DNA from: Pseudoalteromonas amylolytica
GTDB taxonomy: Bacteria; Pseudomonadota; Gammaproteobacteria; Enterobacterales; Alteromonadaceae
Direction: 5' to 3'
Length of the DNA: 64,000 nt
Assembly: GCF_001854605.1 (NCBI RefSeq)
Contig: NZ_MKJU01000037.1
Location: 1 to 64,000 of the forward strand
Made by a program: the position numbers and the translations under genes. The first letter of the stretch is position 1. The number at the start of each line of letters is the position of its first letter. Of this stretch, positions 16,695 to 25,754 are shown piece by piece. The notes under the pieces were generated by a model that saw only the letters and a program-made list of their open reading frames with translations, searched no databases and had not been told where the DNA came from.

Positions 16695-18140
16695 TTAGTC
16701 ACATAAACGGTTTAGACCGTTTAGCGCTGCAACTCGGTATGCTTCGGCCATGGTTGGGTAGTTAAAGGTCGTATTGACAAAATATTCGACATTATTACCT
16801 GGCCCTTTTTGTTCCATGATGGCCTGACCGATATGCACAATTTCAGAAGCACGTTCGCCAAAACAGTGAACGCCCAGTAACTCTTTTGTTTCAGCATGGA
16901 ATAACAGTTTCAAACTGCCCACTTCCGTTCCTGTAATTTGTGCACGTGCCAAGTGTTTAAACTGGGCTCGGCCAACTTCATAAGGGATCTTAGCCGCAGT
17001 TAATTGTTGTTCCGTTTTACCTACCGAGCTCATTTCTGGGATGGTATATATCCCCGCAGGAATATCAATGATGAGTTTGGCAGCGCATTCACCATGGGCT
17101 ATGGCATCGGCCGCGATTCGGCCTTGATCAAACGCTGCGCTCGCGAGACTTGGATAGCCAATCACATCCCCCACAGCGTATACATTTTCAATCGAAGTTT
17201 GGTAGTTCTCGTTGACCTTTAGCTGGCCACGACCATCCGCTTGCAGGCCAATGGCTTCTAAGTTGAGGTCGTCGGTATTACCCGTGCGACCATTAGCGAA
17301 CAAAATGCAGTCCGCTTTTACGCGTTTACCTGATTTTAGATGCAAGATCACGCCATCATCACGGGTTTCGACTTTTGCAAAGTCTTCATTGTGACGGATC
17401 ACGATGCCACTGTTCCAAAAGTGATAGCTCAAGGCATCGGATATTTCGGCATCCATAAATGCCAGTAGCCTGTCTCGGGTATTGATCAAGTCTACTTTTG
17501 CGCCCAACCCTTTGAAAATAGAAGCATATTCGCAGCCGATGACACCCGCTCCGTAGATTAAAACGCGCTGAGGGTTATGTTGCAAACTTAAAATCGTATC
17601 ACTGTCGTAAATTCTTGGATGTGAGAAGTCAACACTAGGTGGCCGATAAGGGCGCGAGCCGGTGGCAATCACTATGGTGCGCGCAGTGAGTAGCTCTTGT
17701 GAGCCATCGATATGTTGTACTTTTATCGTGTGTTTATCGACAAAGCTGGCATCACCTTGGTAGAGGTGAATACGATTTCGCTCGTAAAAGCTACTACGTA
17801 AATTCGACTGTTTTGATATAACGGTACTGGCGTGATTGAGTATGTCTTGAAAAGTATGGCGCTGTGGCTTCTCGGTAAAGCGGTACAGCGGATTTGCCTT
17901 GTACTCGATAAGACGGCTGACGGAATGGCGAAGTGCTTTAGAAGGAATGGTTCCCCAGTGTACACAACCGCCACCAACCGCTTGCTGGCGCTCAATTACA
18001 GCAACTTTTTGGTGACTTTTTGACAAGTTCATCGCGGCCCCTTCACCTCCAGGGCCTGTGCCGATTATGATTGCATCATACTGAAATGTGTCTGCGGCTG
18101 TTTCAGCGCTATTTGCAGACTTAGTTTTTGGCTTAGCCAC
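16695..18140 (-). CDS. sthA: Soluble pyridine nucleotide transhydrogenase
   Basis: 481 residues. A cytoplasmic FAD flavoprotein that moves reducing equivalents between NADPH and NAD+. FAD binding is seen at DAIIIGTGPGGEGAA. The region that is a redox disulfide in lipoamide dehydrogenase reads GGGCVHWGTIPSKALR: the second Cys is Thr, as expected for SthA. The NAD(P) fold begins at VLIYGAGVIGCEYASIF, and the C-terminal dimer domain starts at about 350. The N-terminal 18 residues (KPKTKSANSAETA) are a charged extension not needed for the fold. Confidence 0.94.
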   Translation of the reverse strand: MAKPKTKSANSAETAADTFQYDAIIIGTGPGGEGAAMNLSKSHQKVAVIERQQAVGGGCVHWGTIPSKALRHSVSRLIEYKANPLYRFTEKPQRHTFQDILNHASTVISKQSNLRSSFYERNRIHLYQGDASFVDKHTIKVQHIDGSQELLTARTIVIATGSRPYRPPSVDFSHPRIYDSDTILSLQHNPQRVLIYGAGVIGCEYASIFKGLGAKVDLINTRDRLLAFMDAEISDALSYHFWNSGIVIRHNEDFAKVETRDDGVILHLKSGKRVKADCILFANGRTGNTDDLNLEAIGLQADGRGQLKVNENYQTSIENVYAVGDVIGYPSLASAAFDQGRIAADAIAHGECAAKLIIDIPAGIYTIPEMSSVGKTEQQLTAAKIPYEVGRAQFKHLARAQITGTEVGSLKLLFHAETKELLGVHCFGERASEIVHIGQAIMEQKGPGNNVEYFVNTTFNYPTMAEAYRVAALNGLNRLCD

Positions 18141-18175
18141 GGCCTCTCCTCATTCTTGTAAGAGGCCGCCAACTT

Positions 18176-19321
18176 CTAGCTAAAAGAGGGTTTTAGCAGC
18201 CTCGCATTTAATGCTAACCATGCTTGTTTTTGTGTTTGCCAAGCCGCTTCCAACTCTTGATATTGTTTCATGAGTGCTGACTTATCACAGTGTTCAAGCA
18301 TAGAGTCTTTTTTCGCTTCAATTAACTGTTTTTGTACAGTACAAAAGGTCTGAAGCTTTTTTAGAAGCAATTCATACTCTTGATGTAACAATGTAAGCTT
18401 ATCTTGCGCCAAAGGCAATTTTGCTAGACGGACTTTGGTTTTCAATAGCAAAGTTTCAGCTTTGGCTTTTTCAATTCGCTCAATGGGTGTGCGTTTCAAC
18501 TTTGTTGCAAGCCCCATAGCTGCCAGAGCGCGTATCATCCACTTGGTTGGATCGTAGTGATACCAACGAACGCCATTGCGGTAGTCGCTGGCAAAGATGT
18601 GGTGAAAATTATGGTATCCCTCACCATAGGTGAACAGTGCTAAAAAGCCATTGTCACGTGCGGTGTTTTTTTCTGTGTAAGGTCGAGTCCCCCAAATATG
18701 TGCCAGTGAGTTGATGAAAAAGGTAAAATGTTGACTCAATACCAGTCGTAACACCCCAGTTAATATCAGCATGCCTAATATCTCCAACCAACCATTAGAG
18801 AAAATAGCACCTAATAGCAAAGGAATACCAATATTGGTAAGCAGTACTAGGGTAAGATAATAACGGTGTTGGAACATTACAATCTTGTTACGCTGTAGAT
18901 CCCGAGCGTTACTGTAATCGCTATAGCTGTCGCCCTGATAATCCCTCAGCATCCAGCCAATATGGCTGTACCAAAAGCCGTTAGTTGCCGCATAAGGGTC
19001 TTTGATAGGGTCATCTACTTGTCCGTGGTGAATACGGTGATCGCTACTCCAATGCAGCGCACTGTTTTGTAGGGCAAAGGCGCCACCAAACGCAAAAATC
19101 CATTGTATTGCAGGGTGAGCATCATAGGCTTTGTGTGCCCACAGACGGTGATAGCCCGCAGTGATCGACAATCCCGCGTAGAACATACAAGCAACGAAGG
19201 CAATCCAGTGGGTGGTGGTAAAGCCGTAGGTTATGCCATACCAAGGCACTAAAGTTATCGCCGCCAAAAATGACAGGCTAAAAAATAATACATTGGTCCA
19301 GATTAAAGGTGGTTTTTTCAT
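18176..19321 (-). CDS. Acyl-CoA delta-9-type fatty acid desaturase
   Basis: 381 residues, a membrane di-iron desaturase with the three histidine boxes HRLWAH (58-63), HRIHH (95-99) and HNFHH (237-241) and four hydrophobic segments. It inserts a double bond into saturated acyl chains at the inner membrane. The C-terminal 110 residues after the last box are a Lys/Gln/Leu-rich coiled-coil tail, longer than the minimal family length. It is divergent from fabR with a palindromic operator in the 107-bp gap, so it is probably repressed by FabR in response to unsaturated acyl-CoA. Confidence 0.92.
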   Translation of the reverse strand: MKKPPLIWTNVLFFSLSFLAAITLVPWYGITYGFTTTHWIAFVACMFYAGLSITAGYHRLWAHKAYDAHPAIQWIFAFGGAFALQNSALHWSSDHRIHHGQVDDPIKDPYAATNGFWYSHIGWMLRDYQGDSYSDYSNARDLQRNKIVMFQHRYYLTLVLLTNIGIPLLLGAIFSNGWLEILGMLILTGVLRLVLSQHFTFFINSLAHIWGTRPYTEKNTARDNGFLALFTYGEGYHNFHHIFASDYRNGVRWYHYDPTKWMIRALAAMGLATKLKRTPIERIEKAKAETLLLKTKVRLAKLPLAQDKLTLLHQEYELLLKKLQTFCTVQKQLIEAKKDSMLEHCDKSALMKQYQELEAAWQTQKQAWLALNARLLKPSFS

Positions 19322-19335
19322 GATTTATTAATTTC

Positions 19336-19353
19336 AGCGTACAGTTGTACGCT
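19336..19353. promoter_or_regulatory. FabR operator
   Basis: AGCGTACAGTTGTACGCT: two perfect 8-bp arms (AGCGTACA / TGTACGCT) around a 2-base centre. It lies 15 bases before the desaturase start and 76 before fabR. As I recall it, this closely matches the FabR sites at fabA and fabB of enterobacteria. Confidence 0.75.
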
Positions 19354-19428
19354 AAAATAATATTTCATTCTATCGCCGTCAAGTATTAGACTTGAGATCG
19401 TTTTAAAAAATCGTGATTGGAGTTCAGG

Positions 19429-20034
19429 ATGTCGGGTGTTCGCGCACAACAAAAGCAAAAAACTAGGCAAGCATTAATTGAAGCTGCCTTTAACCAACTC
19501 AGTGCAGAACACAGTTTTTCTAACCTTAGTTTGCGTGAAGTGGCGCGTGAGGCAGGGATTGCCCCCACGTCATTTTATAGACACTTTAAAGATATGAACG
19601 AATTAGGGCTAACGATGGTTGATGAGGCGGGGCTCACTTTACGGCAACTCATGCGCCAAGCTCGCAGGCGCATAGCCAGTGGGGGGAGCGTGATCATCAC
19701 TTCCGTTGAAACGTTCATGGAGTTTATAGACACCTCGAGTAACCAATTTAGACTACTGCTAAGAGAGCGCTCAGGTACATCCAAAGCATTTCGTGCAGCA
19801 GTTGCTCGAGAGATCAAACACTTTATTCTTGAGTTGGCGCACTATCTTGAAACAGAAACTCCCTGTGATAAACATCATGCTTATATGCAGGCAGAAGCTA
19901 TGGTTACTTTAGTATTTAACGCAGGTGCCGAGGCGCTTGATCAGGATGCTCAACAGCGCGGTGAATTAACAGAAAGACTGATCTGGCAATTACGTTATAT
20001 TGCCCGCGGTGCCAATCATTATGGGGGTCAGTAA
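19429..20034 (+). CDS. fabR: TetR-family repressor of unsaturated fatty acid synthesis
   Basis: 201 residues. The helix-turn-helix is at about 30-52 (LSLREVAREAGIAPTSFYRHF). The N-terminus SGVRAQQKQKTRQALIEAAF and the ligand-domain stretch FRLLLRERSGTSKAFRAAVA are characteristic of FabR, which senses the ratio of unsaturated to saturated acyl thioesters. I used the ATG at 19429 (GGAG six bases upstream) rather than the in-frame TTG at 19417. It faces away from the desaturase and shares its operator. Confidence 0.92.
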   Translation: MSGVRAQQKQKTRQALIEAAFNQLSAEHSFSNLSLREVAREAGIAPTSFYRHFKDMNELGLTMVDEAGLTLRQLMRQARRRIASGGSVIITSVETFMEFIDTSSNQFRLLLRERSGTSKAFRAAVAREIKHFILELAHYLETETPCDKHHAYMQAEAMVTLVFNAGAEALDQDAQQRGELTERLIWQLRYIARGANHYGGQ

Positions 20035-20326
20035 TTAATTAATACCGACTGGCGGTATAATACTATCGCTCGGTTCTTCACATTAGTGTGGTAAACAACT
20101 CATACTTATTAACCAAGTCACCGTTCCTTTATTAGGTCTTTTTTTGAAGACTCAAATCCAAAGGAATTAAAAATTCCATTCATTTCAAAGTTGTGGGAAT
20201 AAGGTAAATAACTTCGCACTTTATTGTTATTTAATTGTAAAGTTCGATGTATTACTCTAAACCCGACAATAATTCTATGAATGCTGTGATTAAGGAAATC
20301 ACAACATTTTGTTTCAAGGAGTAGAT

Positions 20327-23300
20327 ATGAACAAGCTTACCGCTTTATTTGTAAGTGGTGTTGTCTGTGCCGTAGGCAGTGCTCAAGCCGCCCAGCAACA
20401 CTCGCTCGCAAATCAAAGTCAAAACTGGCCTTTGCTTAAGTTCCAGTCTTCAACCAGTGAGGGCTTTCAAATAGCCGATACACGTTCTAACACACCAAAG
20501 CTACGGTACGAGCTGTTAGACACTAAGGGTACAAAAAAGCGCTTTTTACACTATCAAGTGTATGTTGACCAATGGCCGGTACTGGATAGCCGCTTTGTCG
20601 TTATTAAAGACGAGCAGGGGAATATTACCCAAGGTTTAGGGCAAATAATCGTCGCTGAGCAGAGTGAGCAAATAACGGTTCCAAAACGTTTTCAACTGAG
20701 TGACTCAGCACTTGAACAACAAGTGATTTCACAATTGCAACTAGATGACGCGAATGTCAGTGTGCAAAGAGCTTACCAGCTGGTCTTCGACAAGCTCAAA
20801 CCAGTATTACAAGTTCGGGCTACGCACGCAGATAAAATACATCAGTATGTATTGGATGCGCTGACATTAAAAACTCTAAAAAGAGAAAATGGGTTAAATG
20901 GATTAGCAGGTGATACGCTCGTTGCAGGTGGCGGTATCGGTGGTAACGAAAAGTTAGGTGGCATCTGTTATTCGCCCTCACCTAATAGCATGACAAACTG
21001 TTTGCAGTACCAATATGATAGTTTTACGGATAAGCCACAAGAATTGGTGTTCAACGCTGCTGGCAGTGCTATTTTTAGCGAGTTTTCTGGTTATCCTTTT
21101 GTCGTGACAAAGTCCGGTGACACCTGTTATTTGGAAAACCCGTACGTTCAAACCATTGATTATATGAGTAATCAAACTGATACAGCCAGCTATAACTGCG
21201 CCACTGGGAATGAGAACTTCGATAAAAATGCGATTGATGATTCGTACACGAGTTACTTTAGCTACTCTGGTGTGAATGATGCGCATTTCAATGGTGGCTT
21301 GGTGATGCAGTATTACCATACGTTACTCAAAGAGCTGTTTAACCAAGACCCTAACTGCCAGTCAGGCAGCTATTGTTTACGCCAGTTAAAGCAAAAAGTA
21401 GGTAACAACAGTTTTGGTAATGTTCAGGCAAGTTGGGATAATGAGTTCGTCAACTACGGGACTGGTAACTATGGCGCGACCCATTACTACCACACCACTT
21501 TAAGTATTGTTGCCCATGAAGCGAGTCATGCGATCACATATTGGAACAGTGGTCTGGGTGCAAATGGCCAAGATGGGGCGATCAATGAAGCATTTTCTGA
21601 TATGGCCAGTGTAGCGTTATTAGATTACTTAACCCTGCATGCTTCAGGCAATTTTACCACAACGACACCGTATTTGGATTGGACCCGAGATGACAACGGT
21701 GGCTACGGCGCAAACCGAAAGTGGTGGTATGGTTGGGATGTGCTCTACCAAAGCTCTGGCACGCGATTCTTCGAAATGCCATCTTGGGATGGAAAAAGCA
21801 TTGACCACTTCAAGGATTACGAGGCAGGTCAGTCTATCTATGCAACTGCGGGTGTGTTGAGAAAAGCATTTTATGAGCTGGTAAAAAGACAGGGCTGGTC
21901 TATTCAAGATACTTTCAAACTGTTTCTTAAGGCCAACGTCAACTGTTTCTTCACTGGGGCAAAGATTGAAGATGCGGGATATTGTTTATTAGAACAGGCT
22001 GACAGCTTTGCGCATTTGAGTAATGCACAAGAAGTGCGTAAGCAAATCGATGAAACCCTGCACTCTGTAGGTATCGTCGCACAAACCTCTGATTTAACAA
22101 CATTAGAATTTGGCAGCGACATTAAATATGACACTATGGGCTATGATTTAAGTGCCACACAAGCGGATGACATCGAGTCTATATCGGTTGACTGGGGCGA
22201 CTCAGATATCGGCACTGAGACATGGCAGCGAAGCAGTGGCACGGCAATTTACCCATTTTTGTTTAGAGAGAAACAGGTTCAACCGGGTAAATTATTGCGC
22301 TTGAATCTACAGGTTCAGAAAACAAATGGTGAAGTGTTGCATGGCTTCAATCACTTCTTTAGTCGTGAGGTTAAAGCGTCCTGTGGTCCACAGTTTAGCC
22401 CTGCAACTGTTCATACTACATCGGTAGCTATCAATGGTCAGCAGTTCACCTTGGCAGATCAGGCCTATCAAAGTTTATTGGACAACACGATTACACTTAA
22501 CAGTAACAATCAGCACAACATCGACTTAGGTGATGGCGTTATTAACAAGAAAGTGACCGTGCTGGTTGATGTGGATCGCAATGGTATCTTCAGCGCAGAA
22601 GAAATGCTGGTAGATAATCAGACCATGAACACAGGGACTGTTGCCTTCTCATTGCCTGATGCGCTTTCTGATGGAGTAAGCCTGCTTCGAGTAGCTGTGG
22701 GCACTGACTACGCATTCTACGATACGTGTGGTTATGCAAGAGGTGCTCAAGCATTCGATGTTAAAGTTAACATTGAAACGCCTGAGCTACCATTGTCAGC
22801 GGATTTTGGCTATGAAGTTTTGGAAGGCAACCAAGTACAATTCACTAATACCTCGACTGTTAACAGTTCTCGCCAACCAAGCTACTTCTGGCAATTTGGT
22901 GATGCAGGTAAAACATCTACCAATGAAAACCCTGGGGTGATCACCTATTCGCAAGCGGGTAAAAGCTATGATGTAAAACTAACGGTTACGTATAACGATG
23001 GAACTAACACTTCGGATGAAATCACAAAAACGGTGGTTGTTCCAGTGCCAAGTTGTACGTCGCAAGTTATGTCAGAGGGGGATCCTTCAGCATTCTACAT
23101 AGACAAACTCTCAATTCGCACCGGTGGGTTAAGTTATAGTTTTGATAACCCAGCCTCTGGATATACCACACAGGGCTATGATGAATTCAACACTAACTTG
23201 AGATTCAATACCGGTAATGAGCTAAATATTGATATCCATAGTAATGAGATAGCTTGGAGCACAGCCAACTGGTATTTGAGAGATGTGAATGACCGACTAC

Positions 23301-23584
23301 GCTTTACCATCTGGCTTGATAAAAACCAAAATGGCATTTTCGAAGCGGGTGAAAATAACCAATCTAACCCAACATGGAACTATGCTAAGACCTGCTCCTA
23401 TGTGACGGGTAAGTGTCGTATCAAGGCCAGCCAATCGCTTCCACTTAATGCAAGTGAGGTTGAAAGTGGTGACACGGTATTGCGAGCAAAACTAGAAGAG
23501 TTACCGAGTTATACATTGGGCTCTGACGGATGCAAGGACTTCCGGTATGGCGAAGTTACCGATCTAAAACTGTTTATTCAGTAG
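20327..23584 (+). CDS. Secreted M4 metalloprotease with PKD and GEVED-like domains
   Basis: 1085 residues from the ATG at 20327 (AAGGAG six bases before). In order: signal peptide (ends GSAQA); an FTP-type propeptide (about 40-110); M4 catalytic domain with zinc site HEASH at 397-401 and third ligand Glu421 in NEAFSD, the thermolysin spacing; a GEVED-like domain at about 690-815 (VLVDVDRNGIFSAEE); a PKD domain at about 820-907 (FWQFGDAG); and a second GEVED-like domain to the end (IWLDKNQNGIFEAGEN, then FRYGEVTDLKLFIQ). The last x-S position of HEASH differs from the usual HELTH but the metal ligands are intact. It heads a run of seven genes for exported proteins and may process some of them. 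Type II secretion is the likely route. Confidence 0.88.
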   Translation: MNKLTALFVSGVVCAVGSAQAAQQHSLANQSQNWPLLKFQSSTSEGFQIADTRSNTPKLRYELLDTKGTKKRFLHYQVYVDQWPVLDSRFVVIKDEQGNITQGLGQIIVAEQSEQITVPKRFQLSDSALEQQVISQLQLDDANVSVQRAYQLVFDKLKPVLQVRATHADKIHQYVLDALTLKTLKRENGLNGLAGDTLVAGGGIGGNEKLGGICYSPSPNSMTNCLQYQYDSFTDKPQELVFNAAGSAIFSEFSGYPFVVTKSGDTCYLENPYVQTIDYMSNQTDTASYNCATGNENFDKNAIDDSYTSYFSYSGVNDAHFNGGLVMQYYHTLLKELFNQDPNCQSGSYCLRQLKQKVGNNSFGNVQASWDNEFVNYGTGNYGATHYYHTTLSIVAHEASHAITYWNSGLGANGQDGAINEAFSDMASVALLDYLTLHASGNFTTTTPYLDWTRDDNGGYGANRKWWYGWDVLYQSSGTRFFEMPSWDGKSIDHFKDYEAGQSIYATAGVLRKAFYELVKRQGWSIQDTFKLFLKANVNCFFTGAKIEDAGYCLLEQADSFAHLSNAQEVRKQIDETLHSVGIVAQTSDLTTLEFGSDIKYDTMGYDLSATQADDIESISVDWGDSDIGTETWQRSSGTAIYPFLFREKQVQPGKLLRLNLQVQKTNGEVLHGFNHFFSREVKASCGPQFSPATVHTTSVAINGQQFTLADQAYQSLLDNTITLNSNNQHNIDLGDGVINKKVTVLVDVDRNGIFSAEEMLVDNQTMNTGTVAFSLPDALSDGVSLLRVAVGTDYAFYDTCGYARGAQAFDVKVNIETPELPLSADFGYEVLEGNQVQFTNTSTVNSSRQPSYFWQFGDAGKTSTNENPGVITYSQAGKSYDVKLTVTYNDGTNTSDEITKTVVVPVPSCTSQVMSEGDPSAFYIDKLSIRTGGLSYSFDNPASGYTTQGYDEFNTNLRFNTGNELNIDIHSNEIAWSTANWYLRDVNDRLRFTIWLDKNQNGIFEAGENNQSNPTWNYAKTCSYVTGKCRIKASQSLPLNASEVESGDTVLRAKLEELPSYTLGSDGCKDFRYGEVTDLKLFIQ

Positions 23585-23610
23585 TCATTTTTATAAATCG
23601 CAGTAAGGGT

Positions 23611-23633
23611 TCCCATGTATAGGATACATGGGA
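23611..23633 (+). other. Intercistronic hairpin 1 of the secreted-protein cluster
   Basis: A perfect 10-bp stem TCCCATGTAT / ATACATGGGA with loop AGG, followed by a second palindrome TGAGCGTGCGCTCA at 23638-23651. There is no T tract, so it looks more like an mRNA processing or stability element than a full terminator. Confidence 0.5.
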
Positions 23634-23689
23634 CTCCTGAGCGTGCGCTCAAAAAATATGATCAACAAATATAAACAAAAGGAATACCG

Positions 23690-25714
23690 ATGAAAATCTT
23701 AAGCTTATCAATAGCTTTAGCGCTGGGGGCAAGTTCCGCGCTAGCTCAGACCTCTGTACCTCACTCAGCTAATCCGATCAATGTGGAGCAGCCGAATATA
23801 CAAATTGAGCCTGCATCTTACGTGCGTTCAAACTTGGTGAATAAATCGCAAAATGCTCGCTTAAAAGCACGCTTGGCTAAATATGGTTTGACGAAAAAAA
23901 ATCGTCCGCACCTATATAACTTGATTGATAATCAGCTTTATCAACAAGACAAGCAATCAGAGTCAGGCGTCGTAGCGCAAAGTTATGGAACGACCACGAC
24001 AGAGAACTGCGAAACCCACCCGTCGAATGTTTGTTCATTCTTCAAACATATGGGTTTTGAAGTAGCAACATTACCTGGTACAACAGAAAAATACTTGGTC
24101 GTATCTGCACTTAATAGTGAGCGAGTACCCACTAATTATACGTTTATTGACCTGACGCTGGTAGACCAAAATGGCCGCTCGATCACTTTACCTCGTTATG
24201 CTGAGTTCTTCGGTGATGGTACAGAACAAAAGCGTAAATCTATCTACTCAGCGGTTAAAGTAGACAGTGCTATTGAGACCATTAAAAATGCAGAGCGCAT
24301 TTACGCTGATGCTTGGGTGACGGTGGTATATGAAGATGCTAACGGCAATGAAGTCATTGAAGATAGAAACTCTAAAGTGGAGTACCCACGCGAAACATTA
24401 CTTGCGATTTTAGGTTACATTGAGCCTGACGAAACCTTGCAAACAGAACCAGGTTTAATGTCGACAGCGAGTATCGGTGCGAGCACATTCGCTGAAATGC
24501 CAGCGCCTACTATTCCAATTGGATCAAATGTTACTCACCCTGCTGATATTGCGACAGGTACCGAGACAGAACCCAAGATCATCGTATGTTTGAACAGAAA
24601 CTATGGTGACTGTGACTATGAAAATATTTATCCATCAAATACACCTAATGGCGATATGAAGTTAAAAGTTCCATTCATTGGTGAATACGTGATCATGGGT
24701 AAAGTTAAGACGATTTATCGCCCAGACTGGACAGAACTAAACGTCGTTGAAAATACAGATGGTAGTTTATCGCTAGAAGTGGGTGAAAAAATCACTAAAC
24801 CTGCTGAGGCAGAGCGTGGTTCTAACATCTTTATTCAAACCAAAGAAGGCGGTGGTGCAACAGAAATTGCAGGTAACCCTTATAGCGAAATCGAGAATTT
24901 CTTCGCGGACCGCATCGAAGTGGAATATATCCCATATCGCACACGTACATTGACTAGGTTGCATTGGAATATCACACGTAACGAAGGTGTATTTGGCGAT
25001 GCGACTCTGTATGGCCGTTATCAAGATGCTAACTGGATCATGAACATTGCAGTAGCTAACGAACCGCGTCCAGGCTCAGCGCCAAGGCTTGAAACTATTG
25101 TTATCGGCTCAACAGGCATGGGCACTTGGGAAGACTTAGACCATCCTCCAATGCAAATCGTTTACAGCTGTTTGGCGAAAGGCAGCATGATCTTGCTACC
25201 TGATGGCTCTGAAATGCCAATCGAGAAATTGAGCGTAGGTGACACGGTATTGGGCGCAAGTCAATACAGCCCTAACATTCGTTTACCGCTTGAAATCAAA
25301 GACATCTCTATTGGTGTTGAAGCCATTCCTATGGTGAAACTAACAACACGTGAAGGTAAAACGTTGTTGTTAACAGAGTCTCACCCTGTGATCACTCAGG
25401 CGGGTCAGCCTGTATGGGCGAAAGACATCAAAGTAGCTGATCAAATTCAGATGCATGGTGGGTTTGGATTCATCACTAAGGTTGAACGCGTGAAATACAA
25501 TGATGCGGTTTACAACCTGAAACTAGGTCGTACTAAGGATGATCCGAAGCACCGTGTGAATGAAACATTCAGCATGTTCGCGAACAGCGTTCAAGTTGGT
25601 GACTTAGCAACACAAAGTGCTAATGAGTTCAAAGAAGTTGTTGAAACTGAGCAGGATGTACTTATCCGTCTGCCAGAAAGTTGGCACAAAGATTACCTAA
25701 ATAGTAAACGATAA
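23690..25714 (+). CDS. Exported protein with C-terminal Hint domain
   Basis: 674 residues with signal peptide MKILSLSIALALGASSALA. Residues 20-490 are of no family I recognise, mixed beta with few Cys. From Cys494 (SCLAKGSMILLPDGSEMPIE) a Hint (hedgehog/intein) fold begins: VGDTVLGA, then TESHPVIT with His565 (block B), then VYNLKLG and NETFSMFANSVQVGD. The starting Cys and block-B His are those needed for the N-S acyl shift. No C-terminal Asn-Cys splice junction is visible; about 30 residues follow, so splicing is unlikely and self-cleavage or cross-linking at Cys494 is possible. It lies second in the secreted cluster, directly before the pore-forming candidates. Binding site AAAGGA. Confidence 0.75.
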   Translation: MKILSLSIALALGASSALAQTSVPHSANPINVEQPNIQIEPASYVRSNLVNKSQNARLKARLAKYGLTKKNRPHLYNLIDNQLYQQDKQSESGVVAQSYGTTTTENCETHPSNVCSFFKHMGFEVATLPGTTEKYLVVSALNSERVPTNYTFIDLTLVDQNGRSITLPRYAEFFGDGTEQKRKSIYSAVKVDSAIETIKNAERIYADAWVTVVYEDANGNEVIEDRNSKVEYPRETLLAILGYIEPDETLQTEPGLMSTASIGASTFAEMPAPTIPIGSNVTHPADIATGTETEPKIIVCLNRNYGDCDYENIYPSNTPNGDMKLKVPFIGEYVIMGKVKTIYRPDWTELNVVENTDGSLSLEVGEKITKPAEAERGSNIFIQTKEGGGATEIAGNPYSEIENFFADRIEVEYIPYRTRTLTRLHWNITRNEGVFGDATLYGRYQDANWIMNIAVANEPRPGSAPRLETIVIGSTGMGTWEDLDHPPMQIVYSCLAKGSMILLPDGSEMPIEKLSVGDTVLGASQYSPNIRLPLEIKDISIGVEAIPMVKLTTREGKTLLLTESHPVITQAGQPVWAKDIKVADQIQMHGGFGFITKVERVKYNDAVYNLKLGRTKDDPKHRVNETFSMFANSVQVGDLATQSANEFKEVVETEQDVLIRLPESWHKDYLNSKR

Positions 25715-25721
25715 GTTGGAC

Positions 25722-25737
25722 TGGCCCTTCGGGGCCA
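25722..25737 (+). other. Intercistronic hairpin 2 (UUCG tetraloop)
   Basis: TGGCCC-TTCG-GGGCCA, a perfect 6-bp GC-rich stem closed by the very stable UUCG tetraloop, 7 bases after the Hint gene stop and 17 before the next start. No T tract. Confidence 0.6.
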
Positions 25738-25754
25738 TATCACGGAGTGAAAAT

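Noticed and set aside
20285..20303. TGTGATTAAGGAAATCACA before the M4 protease gene as a CRP site
   Set aside because: The half-sites TGTGA and TCACA are nine bases apart, not six as CRP needs, and the element lies only about 25 bases before the start codon, so it is better seen as a small hairpin.
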